DNA of 64,000 bases from Roseateles terrae (GCF_014192155.1 NZ_JACHXO010000003.1:62001-126000), one strand, 5' to 3'. Shown: positions 1-9,467, counted from the first letter of the stretch. Program-made: numbers and translations. Notes: generated by a model not told the origin, from the letters alone.

Positions 1-667
1 CAATGCCGCCCCCCACAATCAGGCCGTCCACATTGGCCGACAGCGACTTCAGGATGGTCAGCTTGGTCGACACCTTGGAACCGGCCACGATCGCCACCAG
101 CGGACGCTTGGGATTGGCCAGGGCCTTGGTGATGGCGTCGATTTCCGCGGCCAGCAGCGGGCCGGCGCAGGCGATCTTGGCGAACTGGGCAATGCCGTAG
201 GTGGACGCTTCCGCGCGGTGAGCCGTGCCGAAGGCATCGTGCACGAAGATGTCGCACAGGGCGGCCATCTTGCGGGCCAGCGCTTCGCTGTTTTTCTTCT
301 CACCCTTGTTGACGCGGCAGTTTTCCAGCAACACGACCTGGCCCGGCGCCACGTCCACGCCGTCCACCCAGTCGGCCTTCAGCGGCACCTCACGACCGAG
401 CAGTTCGCTCAATCGGCGGGCCACCGGTGCCAGCGAGTCTTCCGGCTTGAATTCACCTTCGGTCGGCCGACCGAGATGGGACGTGACCATCACGGCAGCG
501 CCCGCCTTCAGTGCCATCTCGATGGCCGGGATACTGGCCCGCACGCGGGTGTCCTCGGTAATCTCGCCCGCATCGTTGAGCGGCACGTTGAGGTCAGCAC
601 GGATGAACACACGCTGCTGATCGACCTTGCCGGCACTGATCAGGTCGGCGAAACGCAAGACATTCAT
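1..667 (-). CDS. pgk: Phosphoglycerate kinase, N-terminal 222 residues (gene runs off the window)
   Basis: Glycolytic enzyme that transfers the acyl phosphate of 1,3-bisphosphoglycerate to ADP in the cytoplasm. The ATG at 667 begins MNVLRFADL. Family landmarks follow in order: RADLNVPL near residue 24, the substrate loop [18 protein letters not shown], and [15 protein letters not shown], which is the 3-phosphoglycerate-binding N-domain. The reading frame is still open at base 2, so only a little over half of the usual ~395 residues is present and the nucleotide-binding C-domain lies outside. The azl genes lie upstream on the same strand, 95 bases away. The identification is secure; the rest of the gene cannot be judged. 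Confidence 0.97.
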   Translation of the reverse strand, partial: MNVLRFADLISAGKVDQQRVFIRADLNVPLNDAGEITEDTRVRASIPAIEMALKAGAAVMVTSHLGRPTEGEFKPEDSLAPVARRLSELLGREVPLKADWVDGVDVAPGQVVLLENCRVNKGEKKNSEALARKMAALCDIFVHDAFGTAHRAEASTYGIAQFAKIACAGPLLAAEIDAITKALANPKRPLVAIVAGSKVSTKLTILKSLSANVDGLIVGGGI

Positions 668-762
668 GGTGGATAGGCTGAAGTTGTGGGAAATCGAATT
701 GGGGCGAAGCTTACCAAGACGTGGCACCCCACTCGTTCAGGCCCGCGTCCGAAACCAGGGAC

Positions 763-1092
763 TCACCAGCCCAGGCCGATGCGCAGGGCCAGCATCACCA
801 CGGTGCCGCTGACGATGGTGCCGAGAATGCCGCGCTTCCAGAAGAAATAGGCCGTGGCCACGGCGGTGGCGTAGAGCCGCGCGTCCTTCCAGGTGGAGAC
901 CAGCTCGCCCTGCGTCATGACGATCTCCGGCACGATCACCGCCGCCAGCGCGGCCAGCGGCGCGTAACGCAGGCCGTCGCGCAGCCAGTCGGGCATCGGC
1001 ACTTCGCGCTCGGGTATGAGGAAGAAGCCGCGCGTGAGCACGGTGATCAGCGCCATGCCGGCGATGCCCAGCAAGGTTTCCCAGAGGCTCAT
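763..1092 (-). CDS. azlD: AzlD family branched-chain amino acid export subunit
   Basis: Small membrane protein of 109 residues with about four hydrophobic segments, the usual size for AzlD. AzlD works with AzlC to export branched-chain amino acids or their analogues through the inner membrane. It starts MSLWETLLGIAGM and contains the family-like stretch ITVLTRGFFLIPE near the first membrane segment and a central LRYAPLAALAAVIVPEI. Its ATG overlaps the TGA of azlC by four bases (ATGA), so the two are translationally coupled. Family membership is confident; the exact substrate is not visible from sequence. Confidence 0.88.
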   Translation of the reverse strand: MSLWETLLGIAGMALITVLTRGFFLIPEREVPMPDWLRDGLRYAPLAALAAVIVPEIVMTQGELVSTWKDARLYATAVATAYFFWKRGILGTIVSGTVVMLALRIGLGW

Positions 1093-1826
1093 GCAGCCCT
1101 CCCGCGCTGGCCGTCCGTGTTCGGCGCCCAGCGTTCCATCATGAGACCCGCCGCCACCGCGGCGGCAATCGCCACCAGGATGTTGAGCCGCAGCGGCAGG
1201 CCGTACGCCGCCACCGCCGCGCAAGCGGCCACCGCCGCCGACACCCAGGTGTTGCGGTTGCCCAGCAGCGAATAACTCAGCCCCAGCAGCGCCAGAACGC
1301 CTGCAAAGCCCAGGCCCCAGTTCGTCGGAATGCGGTCCGCGAGGAAGATGCCCGCAATCGCCGGCACCTGCCAGGCAAACCAGTTGATGGCGACCCCGCC
1401 CCAGAAGTACGGCACCTGCCGTTCTGGGTCGGGCTTCATGTCGGGGAAGCGCTTGAGGAAAGCGACGTAGTTGAGGTCGGCCGCGAAGTAAGCCATCCAC
1501 AGACGCTGGCCGCGAGGCAGCGGTGCCAGATAGTGGCGCCACTGGGTGCTGAAGATGACGAAGCGCAGATTCACGCAGAAGGAGGTGGCCCAGAGCACCC
1601 ACAGCGGTGCGCCGCTGGCCAGCAGCGGCAGCGAGGCCAGCTGCGAGCTGCCCGCAAACACCACCAGGCTCATAAAGAGCGCCATGCCGACGCTCAGGCC
1701 GCTCTTGACCATCGCCACGCCGGTCACCAGCCCCCAGGCGGAAATGCCCAGGGTAATGCCCAGCATGTCGCGGGCCCCTTGCCGGAATTCAGGATGTCGC
1801 CAGTGCGCGGGAATGTGGTCGGCCAT
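1089..1826 (-). CDS. azlC: AzlC family branched-chain amino acid permease
   Basis: Large subunit of the AzlCD exporter, 245 residues with several hydrophobic helices. The family signature appears early as ARDMLGITLGISAWGLVTG, followed by FAGSSQLASLPLL and FCVNLRFVIFS, typical of AzlC/YgaZ proteins. I chose the ATG at 1826 (MADHIPAHWRHPEF); an in-frame upstream ATG at 1874 would add 16 residues with no family match. It overlaps azlD by four bases. The pair is expected to export leucine, isoleucine, valine or methionine-like compounds, which is inference from the family. Confidence 0.9.
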   Translation of the reverse strand: MADHIPAHWRHPEFRQGARDMLGITLGISAWGLVTGVAMVKSGLSVGMALFMSLVVFAGSSQLASLPLLASGAPLWVLWATSFCVNLRFVIFSTQWRHYLAPLPRGQRLWMAYFAADLNYVAFLKRFPDMKPDPERQVPYFWGGVAINWFAWQVPAIAGIFLADRIPTNWGLGFAGVLALLGLSYSLLGNRNTWVSAAVAACAAVAAYGLPLRLNILVAIAAAVAAGLMMERWAPNTDGQRGRAA

Positions 1827-1994
1827 GCCCGGATTGTCCGCCCTGGCCTGCAGGAGGTGTCGCCCGTCGCCCACGATGGATTGGGGACAGTTCCGACATT
1901 CGCCCGTCGTCGGAGTGGCGCCCCCCCGCGCGGGCGGCCTTCATCAGTGCGATTGCCGTTCGAGCCGGCATCAAGACATCACGCCAGAAGCACA

Positions 1995-2022
1995 GCGGCC
2001 CCGCATCCGAAGTGCGGGCCGC
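1995..2022 (-). terminator. Possible hairpin terminator behind the GIN-domain gene
   Basis: An inverted repeat with arms 1995-2005 and 2013-2022 (one bulged C) forms about ten GC-rich pairs around a seven-base loop, 42 bases past the stop of the upstream minus-strand gene. No clean T run follows on the minus strand, so termination by this hairpin alone is uncertain. Confidence 0.4.
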
Positions 2023-2064
2023 TTCCCGCGCAGCGTGTCGTGAGGGTCCGGCCTGCGCTGTGCG

Positions 2065-2829
2065 TCAGTTCTTCAGACGACGGACCGTGCCGGAGCCTGC
2101 GTTGGACATGCTGATCTCCGGATTGCCGACATAACCGACGTCGCCCGAACCCGCGATGCTCACATCCAGGCGGCGACGCGCCTGGACCGTCACGTCACCG
2201 CTGCCGGCGATGCTGACCTTGGCATCTTCCACCGAGAGTTCGCGGGCTTTCACATCACCGCTGCCGGTGACGTTGACCGCCAGTGAGGCGGCCTTGCCGT
2301 TGGCGGCGATGTCCCCGCTGCCGGACACCCGCAGACCGATACGGTCCGCTTCCACGCCCATCAGCCGGATGTCGCCACTGCCGGCGATGCTGGCATCCAT
2401 GGACCCGCTGGTCTTCACGCCCTCCACCCGGATCTCGCCGGAGCCGCTGATGGACACGCCGCGGAGATCCCGCACGTCGATGGTGATGATGGGCGTGGTG
2501 CCACTGTTCAGCTGGAAGCCCCGCTTGGCGGAGATTTCCAGCGTACGGCCCGCGCGACCGCTCACCACGCGGGTTTCCAGATACGGCAGCAGGTTGCTGT
2601 CGGTACGCACCTCCACCTTGTCGGCGCTGCCCTGGCGGACCATGACCCTGAAGCTGCTGGACAAGGCCACCGCTTCAAAGCCTTCGACCTCGCGGCGCTC
2701 GGTGGTCACGTCTCCATTGCCTTCCACCCGCTGGGAGCCGCCAAAGCTCCAGGACCAGGCGTGGGCCGAGCCGGCGGCGGCCAGTCCCAGCAGCGTGAGG
2801 GCGAAGCAGCGGCGTGTGGTCTTGTTCAT
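2065..2829 (-). CDS. Exported GIN-domain (DUF2807) protein with GSGD repeats
   Basis: Putative periplasmic or surface adhesin-like protein of 254 residues. A signal peptide (about 1-24, ending SAHA) is followed by a GIN/DUF2807 domain (about 45-215), recognised from EGFEAVALSSSFRVMVRQG and the later run of SGSGEI, AGSGDI, SGSGDI, TGSGDV, AGSGDV, AGSGDV and AGSGTV turns spaced 19-22 residues apart. Such repeats stack as beta-helix rungs. The ATG at 2829 has a good Shine-Dalgarno (AGGAG) upstream. The neighbour at 2954-3472 is also a predicted secreted protein and could be co-transcribed. The molecular role of the family is poorly known. Confidence 0.8.
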   Translation of the reverse strand: MNKTTRRCFALTLLGLAAAGSAHAWSWSFGGSQRVEGNGDVTTERREVEGFEAVALSSSFRVMVRQGSADKVEVRTDSNLLPYLETRVVSGRAGRTLEISAKRGFQLNSGTTPIITIDVRDLRGVSISGSGEIRVEGVKTSGSMDASIAGSGDIRLMGVEADRIGLRVSGSGDIAANGKAASLAVNVTGSGDVKARELSVEDAKVSIAGSGDVTVQARRRLDVSIAGSGDVGYVGNPEISMSNAGSGTVRRLKN

Positions 2830-2953
2830 GAGTGCGATCTCCTGGATTCGGAATGATCGCATCTTCGGCCCAGGCCCCGGGTCGGGACCAGCCCCGGGTG
2901 ACGAACTGCGCCAGCGCGGGGACGAAGTGCAGACGAGCGGGAAAGGCGGTGGG

Positions 2954-3472
2954 TCAGTTGCCGCTTTTGCCCTTGCCGGACTTCTCGGGCTTCTCGGCCT
3001 TGTCCGACTTCTCGCCCTTGTCGCCCTTGTCACCCTTGCCCTTGGCAGGCGGCTCGTCTTCTTCGGACGGGGAGGCGCTGTCGGCCGGCTTGCTGGCGGC
3101 GCCATGTGCCACCAGCGGCTTGGTGCCTTCCAGCTTGTTCTCTCGCATGTATTCGTCCATCTCGCGCCAGCCGTCATACACCGCGGCCTTCTGGGCCTTG
3201 GGGTTCAGGGCATAGCAGTCTTCGATGGCCCGCATGGCATTGCGACAGGCACCGCCGATGGCCTTGCCTTCGGCTTCCTTGGCCGCCGCCACCTTGGCCG
3301 GGTCTTCGATGCCGAGCTGGTCGCAGCCCGTCGTCAGCAGCGCGACCGCGAGTGCGGCGGGCCACAGCGCCAGGCGACGGCAGAGAGTCGCCGAAGACGC
3401 CAATGACGCCAAAACAGGGGCCGCGGAGGCTGAACCGAAGGGAAAGGACAGGGGCGCACTGAGCTTCATCAT
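2954..3472 (-). CDS. Putative lipoprotein with lysine/glutamate-rich tail
   Basis: Hypothetical protein of 172 residues. A hydrophobic stretch (about 36-47) ends in TTGC, an acceptable lipobox with lipidated Cys at 50, so outer- or inner-membrane attachment is likely. The middle (about 55-110) is a small helical region with a C-x8-C pair (GACRNAMRAIEDCYAL). The last ~55 residues are a low-complexity tail of K, G, D, E and S. The ATG at 3472 is not preceded by a clear ribosome site, and the signal is long if that start is used; an internal TTG could be the true start. I do not recognise a named family. Confidence 0.6.
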   Translation of the reverse strand: MMKLSAPLSFPFGSASAAPVLASLASSATLCRRLALWPAALAVALLTTGCDQLGIEDPAKVAAAKEAEGKAIGGACRNAMRAIEDCYALNPKAQKAAVYDGWREMDEYMRENKLEGTKPLVAHGAASKPADSASPSEEDEPPAKGKGDKGDKGEKSDKAEKPEKSGKGKSGN

Positions 3473-3509
3473 GTCGATATCGGCCGGGCGTGACGCCCCT
3501 TGAGTCCGG

Positions 3510-4343
3510 TTACCTGCGCACCATCGCCATCAGGCGCGCAATGCGTTCCTCGGTCGAGGGGTGCGTGCTGAACAGGCCGCGCAGTCCCCCGCCCGAGAGC
3601 GGGTTCATGATCATCATCTGGGCCGTTTCCGGATGGCGTTCGGCCGTTTCCAGAGGAATGCCCTGAGCATAGCGGTGGATCTTGTCCAGCGCTGCGGCCA
3701 GCGCCTGCGGATCCCCGGAGATTTCCGCGCCGCCACGGTCGGCTTCGAATTCGCGAGCGCGGCTGATGGCCATCTGGATCAGGCTGGCGGCGATCGGCGC
3801 CAGGATGGCCACCAAGGGATTGGCCGGCCGGCCTTCACTGTCGCGGCCGCTGAAGAACACCGCGAAGTTAGCCAGGGCCGAGATCGCACCGGCCATGGTC
3901 GCGCTGATGGTCGAGATCAGGATGTCGCGATTTTTCACGTGCGCCAGCTCGTGGGCCATGACGCCGCGCAATTCCCGCTCGCTCAGCACCCGCAGGATGC
4001 CGGTGGTCGCCGCCACGGCAGCGTTCTCGGGATTGCGGCCCGTGGCGAAAGCATTGGGCGCGTCTTCCTGGATCAGGTAGACCTTGGGCATCGGCAGCTG
4101 CGCGCGCTGGGCCAGCTCCTGCACCATGCGGTAGAACTGCGGCGCGCTGCGCTCGTCCACCTCCTGGGCGTTGTACATCTTCAGCACCAGCTTGTCGGAG
4201 AACCAGTAGCTGAAGAAGTTCATGGCCAGCGCAAACAGCAGCGCAATCACCATGCCCTGCTGACCTCCGATGACGGAACCAATCACCACAAACAGCGCGG
4301 TGATGGCGGCCATCAGGATGGCGGTCTTCATCAGGTTGAACAT
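3510..4343 (-). CDS. htpX: Membrane zinc metalloprotease HtpX
   Basis: M48-family protease that degrades damaged inner-membrane proteins, with its active site facing the cytoplasm. It has 277 residues, close to the usual length. Two N-terminal membrane helices (about 5-25 and 28-48) precede the zinc motif HELAH at 131-135; the third zinc ligand is probably E200 in REFEADRGG. Two further hydrophobic segments lie at about 145-195. The start ATG at 4343 follows a strong GAGGAGAG ribosome site. A TATAAA hexamer at 4466-4471 (minus strand) may be part of its promoter. The gene lies 178 bases after fmt on the same strand. Confidence 0.95.
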   Translation of the reverse strand: MFNLMKTAILMAAITALFVVIGSVIGGQQGMVIALLFALAMNFFSYWFSDKLVLKMYNAQEVDERSAPQFYRMVQELAQRAQLPMPKVYLIQEDAPNAFATGRNPENAAVAATTGILRVLSERELRGVMAHELAHVKNRDILISTISATMAGAISALANFAVFFSGRDSEGRPANPLVAILAPIAASLIQMAISRAREFEADRGGAEISGDPQALAAALDKIHRYAQGIPLETAERHPETAQMMIMNPLSGGGLRGLFSTHPSTEERIARLMAMVRR

Positions 4344-4521
4344 GGCTCTCTCCTCAATCCTCACAACACACGGACACGGACACCGGTGACAGTACACCGT
4401 CCTGGTGAACCATGTGACGGCGACGCGGCGGGCTTCAAGTCGGAAGGACCTGACGATCGGTTCGCTTTATACGAATGAAAGCGACGGTCCACTTCGAGAA
4501 AGCAAAGGGCGGCCGGATATG

Positions 4522-5574
4522 TCAGCCAAGCCGCTCGCCTGCCTTCAGCGGTCGCGACTGCAAAAATGCGGCGGCGGGCAGACGTTTGCCGCCCGCGCGC
4601 TGCAGCTCCAGCAGGCGCACCGCGCCTTGTCCGCAGGCCACCACGGGGCCGTCTGCCGAGACCGACAGGATCTCCCCAGGCGCGGCATTCGCGCCCGTCG
4701 GTCTCTCCATGTCTTCGGCCCGCCATACCTTCAGCGGTTCGCCGTCGAGTTGCGCCACACCGCCGGGGAACGGATCAAACGCTCGCAGCCGGCGCGCGAT
4801 CTGCGCAGCGCTCTCATCCCAGCGAATCTGGCTCTCGGCCTTGTCGATCTTGTGGGCGTAGGTGACGCCTGCGTCCGGTTGCGGCCGCGGCTGCAGACGC
4901 CCGGTGGCCGCCTGGATGAGCGCAGTGAGGATCAACCGGCCGCCCATCACCGCCAGGCGGTCGTGCAATCGCTCGGTGGTGTCGTCCGCATGAATCGGCT
5001 CACGCGCTTCCACCAGCATGTCGCCAGTGTCCAGGCCTTCGTCCATCTGCATGATGGTGATGCCGGTCTCCGCATCACCGGCCTCGATGGCACGGTGAAT
5101 CGGCGCGGCGCCACGCCAGCGTGGCAGCAACGAGGCATGGATGTTGAGACAGCCCAGACGCGGCGTGGTCAGCACCCAGCGGGGCAGGATCAGCCCGTAG
5201 GCCGCCACCACCAGCACATCGAGCCGGGCGGCTTCCAGAGCCACCTGGCCGGCTTGCGCTTCGTCCGGGAACTTGCCGTCCAGCCGCAGGCTGCGGGGCT
5301 GCGCCACCGGCAACTGATGCTGCACGGCCAGCTGCTTCACCGGCGACGCCTGCAGCTTCATGCCGCGTCCGGCGGGCCGGTCCGGCTGGCTCATCACCAG
5401 CGGCACGGTGACGCCGGCCGTCAACAGCGCCTGCAAGGCCACCGCTGCAAATTCCGGCGTGCCGGCGAAGCCAACCCGCAAACCGCGCAGGGCACTCAGG
5501 TCGCCCGCGTCCGGAGGATCGTTCGCCCAGACATCATTCACGGCACCTTCGGGCTGGCCTGGCGTCGCGGACAT
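4522..5574 (-). CDS. fmt: Methionyl-tRNA formyltransferase
   Basis: Formylates the methionine on initiator tRNA using 10-formyltetrahydrofolate. In this 350-residue protein, the N-terminal Rossmann domain contains GFAGTPEF (35-42) and the catalytic cluster: N144 and H146 in [12 protein letters not shown], and D182 in GLDTGDM. The C-terminal tRNA-binding domain includes FDPFPGG. The start ATG at 5574 shares one base with the def stop (TGATG), giving tight coupling. Compared with typical Fmt there are about 30 extra N-terminal residues before the first beta strand, so an internal start is possible. Two copies of its substrate tRNA gene lie at 30.2-30.5 kb. Confidence 0.95.
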   Translation of the reverse strand: MSATPGQPEGAVNDVWANDPPDAGDLSALRGLRVGFAGTPEFAAVALQALLTAGVTVPLVMSQPDRPAGRGMKLQASPVKQLAVQHQLPVAQPRSLRLDGKFPDEAQAGQVALEAARLDVLVVAAYGLILPRWVLTTPRLGCLNIHASLLPRWRGAAPIHRAIEAGDAETGITIMQMDEGLDTGDMLVEAREPIHADDTTERLHDRLAVMGGRLILTALIQAATGRLQPRPQPDAGVTYAHKIDKAESQIRWDESAAQIARRLRAFDPFPGGVAQLDGEPLKVWRAEDMERPTGANAAPGEILSVSADGPVVACGQGAVRLLELQRAGGKRLPAAAFLQSRPLKAGERLG

Positions 5575-6089
5575 CAACGGACCTTCGCGTCTTCGCGTGC
5601 TTTTTTCACGAGCTTGGTCTTGATGCGCTCCCGCTTGAGGGGGCTCAGGTATTCCACGAACACCTTGCCGGCCAGATGATCCATCTCATGCTGGACGCAG
5701 ACGGACAGCAGGCCTTCCGCATCGAACTGGAAAGTGTGGCCGTCGCGGTCCAGGGCCTGGACGGTGACCTTGCGATGGCGCATGACCTTGTCGTAGATGG
5801 TCGGGACGGAGAGGCAGCCCTCTTCGCCTTCGATCAGGTCATCGCTCTTGAACACCAGTTCCGGATTCACCAGCACCAGCGGCTGATCGCGTTCTTCCGA
5901 GACATCCATCACGAGAACGCGCTCATGCACATCCACCTGAGTGGCGGCCAGTCCCACCCCTTCGGCGGCGTACATGGTTTCGAGCATGTCGTCCGCCAAG
6001 TGACGGATACGGTCGTCCACGACGGCCACGGGCTGAGCCACGGTATGCAGTCGAGGATCGGGGTAACGAAGAATGTTGAGTTTGGACAT
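5574..6089 (-). CDS. def: Peptide deformylase
   Basis: Metalloenzyme that removes the formyl group from nascent proteins. Its 171 residues carry all three active-site motifs: GVGLAATQ (44-51), EGCLS (90-94, metal ligand C92) and QHEMDH (133-138, metal ligands H134 and H138, catalytic E135). The start ATG at 6089 begins [14 protein letters not shown], the standard PDF N-terminus. It is the first gene of the def-fmt pair and is divergent from the LysM gene, with 214 bases between the two starts. Confidence 0.97.
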   Translation of the reverse strand: MSKLNILRYPDPRLHTVAQPVAVVDDRIRHLADDMLETMYAAEGVGLAATQVDVHERVLVMDVSEERDQPLVLVNPELVFKSDDLIEGEEGCLSVPTIYDKVMRHRKVTVQALDRDGHTFQFDAEGLLSVCVQHEMDHLAGKVFVEYLSPLKRERIKTKLVKKAREDAKVR

Positions 6090-6165
6090 GATGTGGACGT
6101 GTGCGCTTGTGGACACAACACAACGCCGGTTTGTAAGGGCTTGCAAGCGGGGGCGGCTCCCTTCA

Positions 6166-6194
6166 TTGCGGGTACCCCTGAATCTGGGCAGAAT
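6166..6194 (+). promoter_or_regulatory. Candidate sigma-70 promoter for the LysM gene-dprA unit
   Basis: TTGCGG at 6166-6171 and CAGAAT at 6189-6194 are separated by 17 bases, placing a start site near 6201 and a leader of about 100 bases before the LysM gene. The hexamers match consensus only in part, so this is a candidate found by eye. Confidence 0.35.
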
Positions 6195-6303
6195 CGCCGC
6201 CAGCGACCAGCGGATTTTCGCCGATTTGGGATCAACTGCCGCTCGCTCGCTGAAAGCGCCACTGGCCACGAGGGGCCTTCACTACGGCGCAGGAGAACAA
6301 GGA

Positions 6304-7458
6304 ATGACGCAACGGCGGCCGCTGGGCTTGACGACCATTTATGCAGCGCTGCTCGCCGGCGCTCTCACCTGCGCGCCTGCAATGGCCGCGGGTGACTACC
6401 CCATCACGCCCAAGCAGCGCGACACGGCTCAAAAGGTGGCACAGGCCGGCGTTCCGCTGTCGGAACTGGCCCCGAATGCGCCGGACAGCTACACGGTGAA
6501 GCGCGGCGACACGCTCTGGGGGATCTCAAGCATCTTCCTGAAGTCTCCGTGGCGCTGGCCCGAGCTCTGGGGCATGAACACCGACCAGATCAAGAACCCC
6601 CACCTGATCTATCCGGGTCAGGTGCTGTTCCTGGTCAAGGCGGACGGCCGCGCCCGTCTGCAGCTGGGTCGCGACGTGGGCGGCACCAACGGCGACGTGA
6701 AGCTGTCGCCGCGCGTGCGCTCCACCGGCCTGGATGATGGCTCCATCACCTCCATCCCGCAGCACCTGATCGAGCCGTTCCTGAACGAAGCGATCATCCT
6801 GAACACCGACGAACTGGCTACCGCGCCGCGCGTCGTGGCGGCTCAGGAAAACCGGGTGATGATGGCCAAGGGTGAACTGGCCTATGCCCGCGGTGAGTTC
6901 ACCAACGGCGACACCGAATACCGCATCTTCCGTCAGGCCAAGCCGCTGGTGGATCCGGTCACCAAGGAAGTGCTGGGCTACGAAGCCGCCTACGTCGGCA
7001 CGGCAGATGTCGTGCGTCCGGGCAGCAATGCCGGCGGCGCGAATGAAGTGCCCACCACACTGAAGATCGGCCTGGTTCGCCAGGAAGTCAACGTGGGCGA
7101 CCGTCTGGCTCCCATCCCGGCGCGCGGCTACACCAGCTATGTGCCGCATGCCCCCGCCAATCCGGTGGACGGCTTCGTGGTGTCCGTCTACGGGGACGCG
7201 ATCAATGCCGGCCAGAACCAGATCGTGGCCATCAACCGCGGCAGCGCGGACGGCATGGAAAAGGGTCACGTGCTGGCGCTGTGGCGCTCCGGCCGTACGG
7301 TGCGCGACACCACCACGGCCACCAAGGACCTCATCCGCCTGCCGGATGAGCGTCACGGCACTGCGTTTGTGTTCCAGGTCTTTGACCGGGTCTCGTACGC
7401 TCTGGTGCTGACGGTGCAGGAGCCGGTGACGGCGGGCGACCGCATCACTCAGCCCTGA
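6304..7458 (+). CDS. Exported LysM-domain protein
   Basis: Probable peptidoglycan-binding envelope protein of 384 residues. A signal peptide (about 1-29, ending AMA) is followed by one LysM domain (about 62-110: SYTVKRGDTLWGIS, then NPHLIYPGQVLFL). The long C-terminal part (about 120-384) resembles the conserved region of XkdP/YgaU-like LysM proteins and has no catalytic motif I can name. I chose the ATG at 6304 because AGGAG lies just upstream and a good signal sequence follows; longer in-frame extensions lack both. It precedes dprA by 76 bases, an arrangement common in Burkholderiales. Confidence 0.85.
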   Translation: MTQRRPLGLTTIYAALLAGALTCAPAMAAGDYPITPKQRDTAQKVAQAGVPLSELAPNAPDSYTVKRGDTLWGISSIFLKSPWRWPELWGMNTDQIKNPHLIYPGQVLFLVKADGRARLQLGRDVGGTNGDVKLSPRVRSTGLDDGSITSIPQHLIEPFLNEAIILNTDELATAPRVVAAQENRVMMAKGELAYARGEFTNGDTEYRIFRQAKPLVDPVTKEVLGYEAAYVGTADVVRPGSNAGGANEVPTTLKIGLVRQEVNVGDRLAPIPARGYTSYVPHAPANPVDGFVVSVYGDAINAGQNQIVAINRGSADGMEKGHVLALWRSGRTVRDTTTATKDLIRLPDERHGTAFVFQVFDRVSYALVLTVQEPVTAGDRITQP

Positions 7459-7534
7459 TCCCAGGCGCGATCCCAGACGTGATCGTTGCGTGAATCAGCA
7501 GCCCTAGCGGTGTGACCCTCCGGCGCCAACAGCC

Positions 7535-8812
7535 ATGCAGCACGAGGACCTTCGGACCTGGCTGCATCTGCTGGACAGCGTCGGACGCGCCGCTGCACGG
7601 CGGCTGCTGACGCGCCACGGTGACCCCGCCGCGGTGCTCAAGGCGGGCCCGTCCGGCTGGACGGGTCTGATCACCGCAGCCGAAGCCCAGCGCCTGCGGG
7701 AAGGCCCGCCCAAGCTGGAACAGGTCTGGCAACGCACCCTCGCGTGGCTGGACGCCGCCCCCTCCCACAGCATCCTGCTGCTGGGCGACCCCGACTACCC
7801 CCCTGCCCTGCTCCACACCGCGGACCCGCCGCTGATGCTTTATCTCGACGGACGTCGGGAACTGCTCGGCCGGCGTGCGGTGGCGGTGGTGGGCAGCCGT
7901 CATCCGACCCCGCAAGGGGAGGACAACGCCCGTCAGTTCGCCGCCGGACTGGGTCACGCAGGCTTCTGTGTGGTCTCCGGACTCGCCACCGGCATCGACG
8001 GCGCGGCGCATGAGGCGGCGCTCAACACCGCCGGCAGCACCATCGCCGTGCTGGGCACCGGCATCGATCAGGTCTACCCGCTGTCGCATGAAGCGCTGGC
8101 CCGGCACATCAGCCGGCGCGGGCTGCTGGTGAGCGAGTATTTCGTCGGCACACCGCCGCTCTCGCCCAACTTCCCCCAGCGCAATCGCATCATTGCGTCG
8201 CTGGCGGAAGGCTGCCTGGTGGTGGAGGCGGCCATGAAATCCGGATCCTTGATCACCGCGCGCATGGCCAGCGAGGCCGGGCGGGAGGTGTTTGCGATTC
8301 CAGGCTCCATCCATGCGGCGCAGTCCCGTGGATGCCATCATCTGCTCAAGCAGGGGGCCTGTCTGGTCCAGACGCTGGACGACCTGCTGTGTGAGCTGCC
8401 GCCGATGACCCCTGCGGCTGGCACCGCACCGGGCGGCGCCGGCCATGGCAAGCCTGACGCTTCCCGGCGCTTCATGGCCTCCAACCCGGCCGGACCATCC
8501 CGCGCGTCCAGCGACGAAGCTGCCGACGCGGCCTGCGAGGGCACGCCGGTAGACGAATGGGAAACGCCGCTGGACCGACCGGCGGCCCACACGCTGGGCA
8601 CGCGGCTGGAGGATGCAGACGACACGCCCGATCCCTCGCTGGAGCACCCCGTCCTGCGCGCCCTCGGCCATGACCCCCTGACGCTGGACCAGCTCGGCCA
8701 GCGCACCGGCTGGCCGGTGGAATCACTCTCCGCCGCCCTGCTCGATCTGGAACTCGACGGCCAGGTGGCGCGTCTGCCCGGCGCCCGGTATCAGCGGCGG
8801 GTCCGGGCCTGA
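7535..8812 (+). CDS. dprA: DNA-processing protein DprA
   Basis: Loads RecA on incoming single-stranded DNA during natural transformation. 425 residues: an N-terminal SAM-like part (1-85), the Rossmann-fold DprA domain (about 90-300) with AVVGSRHPTPQG, SGLATGIDGAAHEAAL and the GSLITARMASEAGREVFAIPG core, a low-complexity linker (about 300-365), and a C-terminal winged-helix-like DprA domain (about 370-425: LTLDQLGQRTGWPVESLSAALLDLEL, shown here only to locate it by its first residues LTLDQL). Length and architecture match proteobacterial DprA. Other competence genes are not in the window. Confidence 0.95.
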   Translation: MQHEDLRTWLHLLDSVGRAAARRLLTRHGDPAAVLKAGPSGWTGLITAAEAQRLREGPPKLEQVWQRTLAWLDAAPSHSILLLGDPDYPPALLHTADPPLMLYLDGRRELLGRRAVAVVGSRHPTPQGEDNARQFAAGLGHAGFCVVSGLATGIDGAAHEAALNTAGSTIAVLGTGIDQVYPLSHEALARHISRRGLLVSEYFVGTPPLSPNFPQRNRIIASLAEGCLVVEAAMKSGSLITARMASEAGREVFAIPGSIHAAQSRGCHHLLKQGACLVQTLDDLLCELPPMTPAAGTAPGGAGHGKPDASRRFMASNPAGPSRASSDEAADAACEGTPVDEWETPLDRPAAHTLGTRLEDADDTPDPSLEHPVLRALGHDPLTLDQLGQRTGWPVESLSAALLDLELDGQVARLPGARYQRRVRA

Positions 8813-8873
8813 TCCGGGAATATCCGCGCGCGGGCCCTTTCATTTCGCTCCGGAGGGGTTTGGGGCCCTGGGG

Positions 8874-8879
8874 TATAGT
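8874..8879 (+). promoter_or_regulatory. -10-like element just before smg, suggesting a leaderless mRNA
   Basis: TATAGT ends seven bases before the smg ATG at 8886, so transcription from it would begin at or next to the start codon. No good -35 hexamer is seen at 17-18 bases. No Shine-Dalgarno precedes this ATG. Confidence 0.35.
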
Positions 8880-8885
8880 GCCCTC

Positions 8886-9338
8886 ATGTTTGACGTGCTC
8901 GTCTATCTGTACGAAACCTATTGGCGGCCGGACGCCTGCCCGGATCACGCCCAGCTGACCCGGAAACTGTCAGCCGTCGGGTTCGAAGACGACGAGATCC
9001 GTGATGCCCTGTCCTGGCTGGACGGGTTGGCTGCCTCGGCGCAGTCGCATCACGCTGAACCGGGTGAGCGCAGCCTGCGCATCTACTCCCGCGACGAACA
9101 GGAACACCTGGGTGACGCCTCGATGGGCTTCATCAGTTTTCTTGCCTCCGCCGGCGTTCTGCCCACCGCCATGCGCGAGATGGTCATCGACCGCGCCATG
9201 GCCATCCCCGGCGGTCCGCTGGACCTGGAGGACCTGAAGATCATCGTGCTGATGGTGTTCTGGAGCCTGGGCGAAGAGCCGGACGCACTGATCCTGGACG
9301 AGCTGTTCGTGGCGCCGGAAGAGCGCCTGATCCACTGA
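8886..9338 (+). CDS. smg: Smg family protein (DUF494)
   Basis: Conserved proteobacterial protein of 150 residues named for its place beside dprA (smf). It begins MFDVLVYLYETYW, the usual DUF494 opening, and carries DEIRDALSWLDGL and LDLEDLKIIVLMVFWSL, both typical. It is mostly helical and without membrane segments. Its biochemical function is not established. It follows dprA by 73 bases and is closed by the hairpin at 9432-9467. Confidence 0.9.
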   Translation: MFDVLVYLYETYWRPDACPDHAQLTRKLSAVGFEDDEIRDALSWLDGLAASAQSHHAEPGERSLRIYSRDEQEHLGDASMGFISFLASAGVLPTAMREMVIDRAMAIPGGPLDLEDLKIIVLMVFWSLGEEPDALILDELFVAPEERLIH

Positions 9339-9431
9339 TCCCAGGCTTTTGGCGCACCGCGTGCGCATCCAGTGGCGCTTGATGCAGCGATGGCGCCACA
9401 GTCCAACTGAAACAGACGCATCAGACGAAAC

Positions 9432-9467
9432 AAAAAGCCTCAGGCATGACTTGCGCTGAGGCTTTTT
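9432..9467. terminator. Bidirectional intrinsic terminator between smg and the DUF1631 gene
   Basis: A perfect 12-base inverted repeat (9432-9443 and 9456-9467, core GCCTCAG) is flanked by A and T runs on both sides, so it can stop convergent transcripts from smg (plus) and the DUF1631 gene (minus). Confidence 0.88.
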
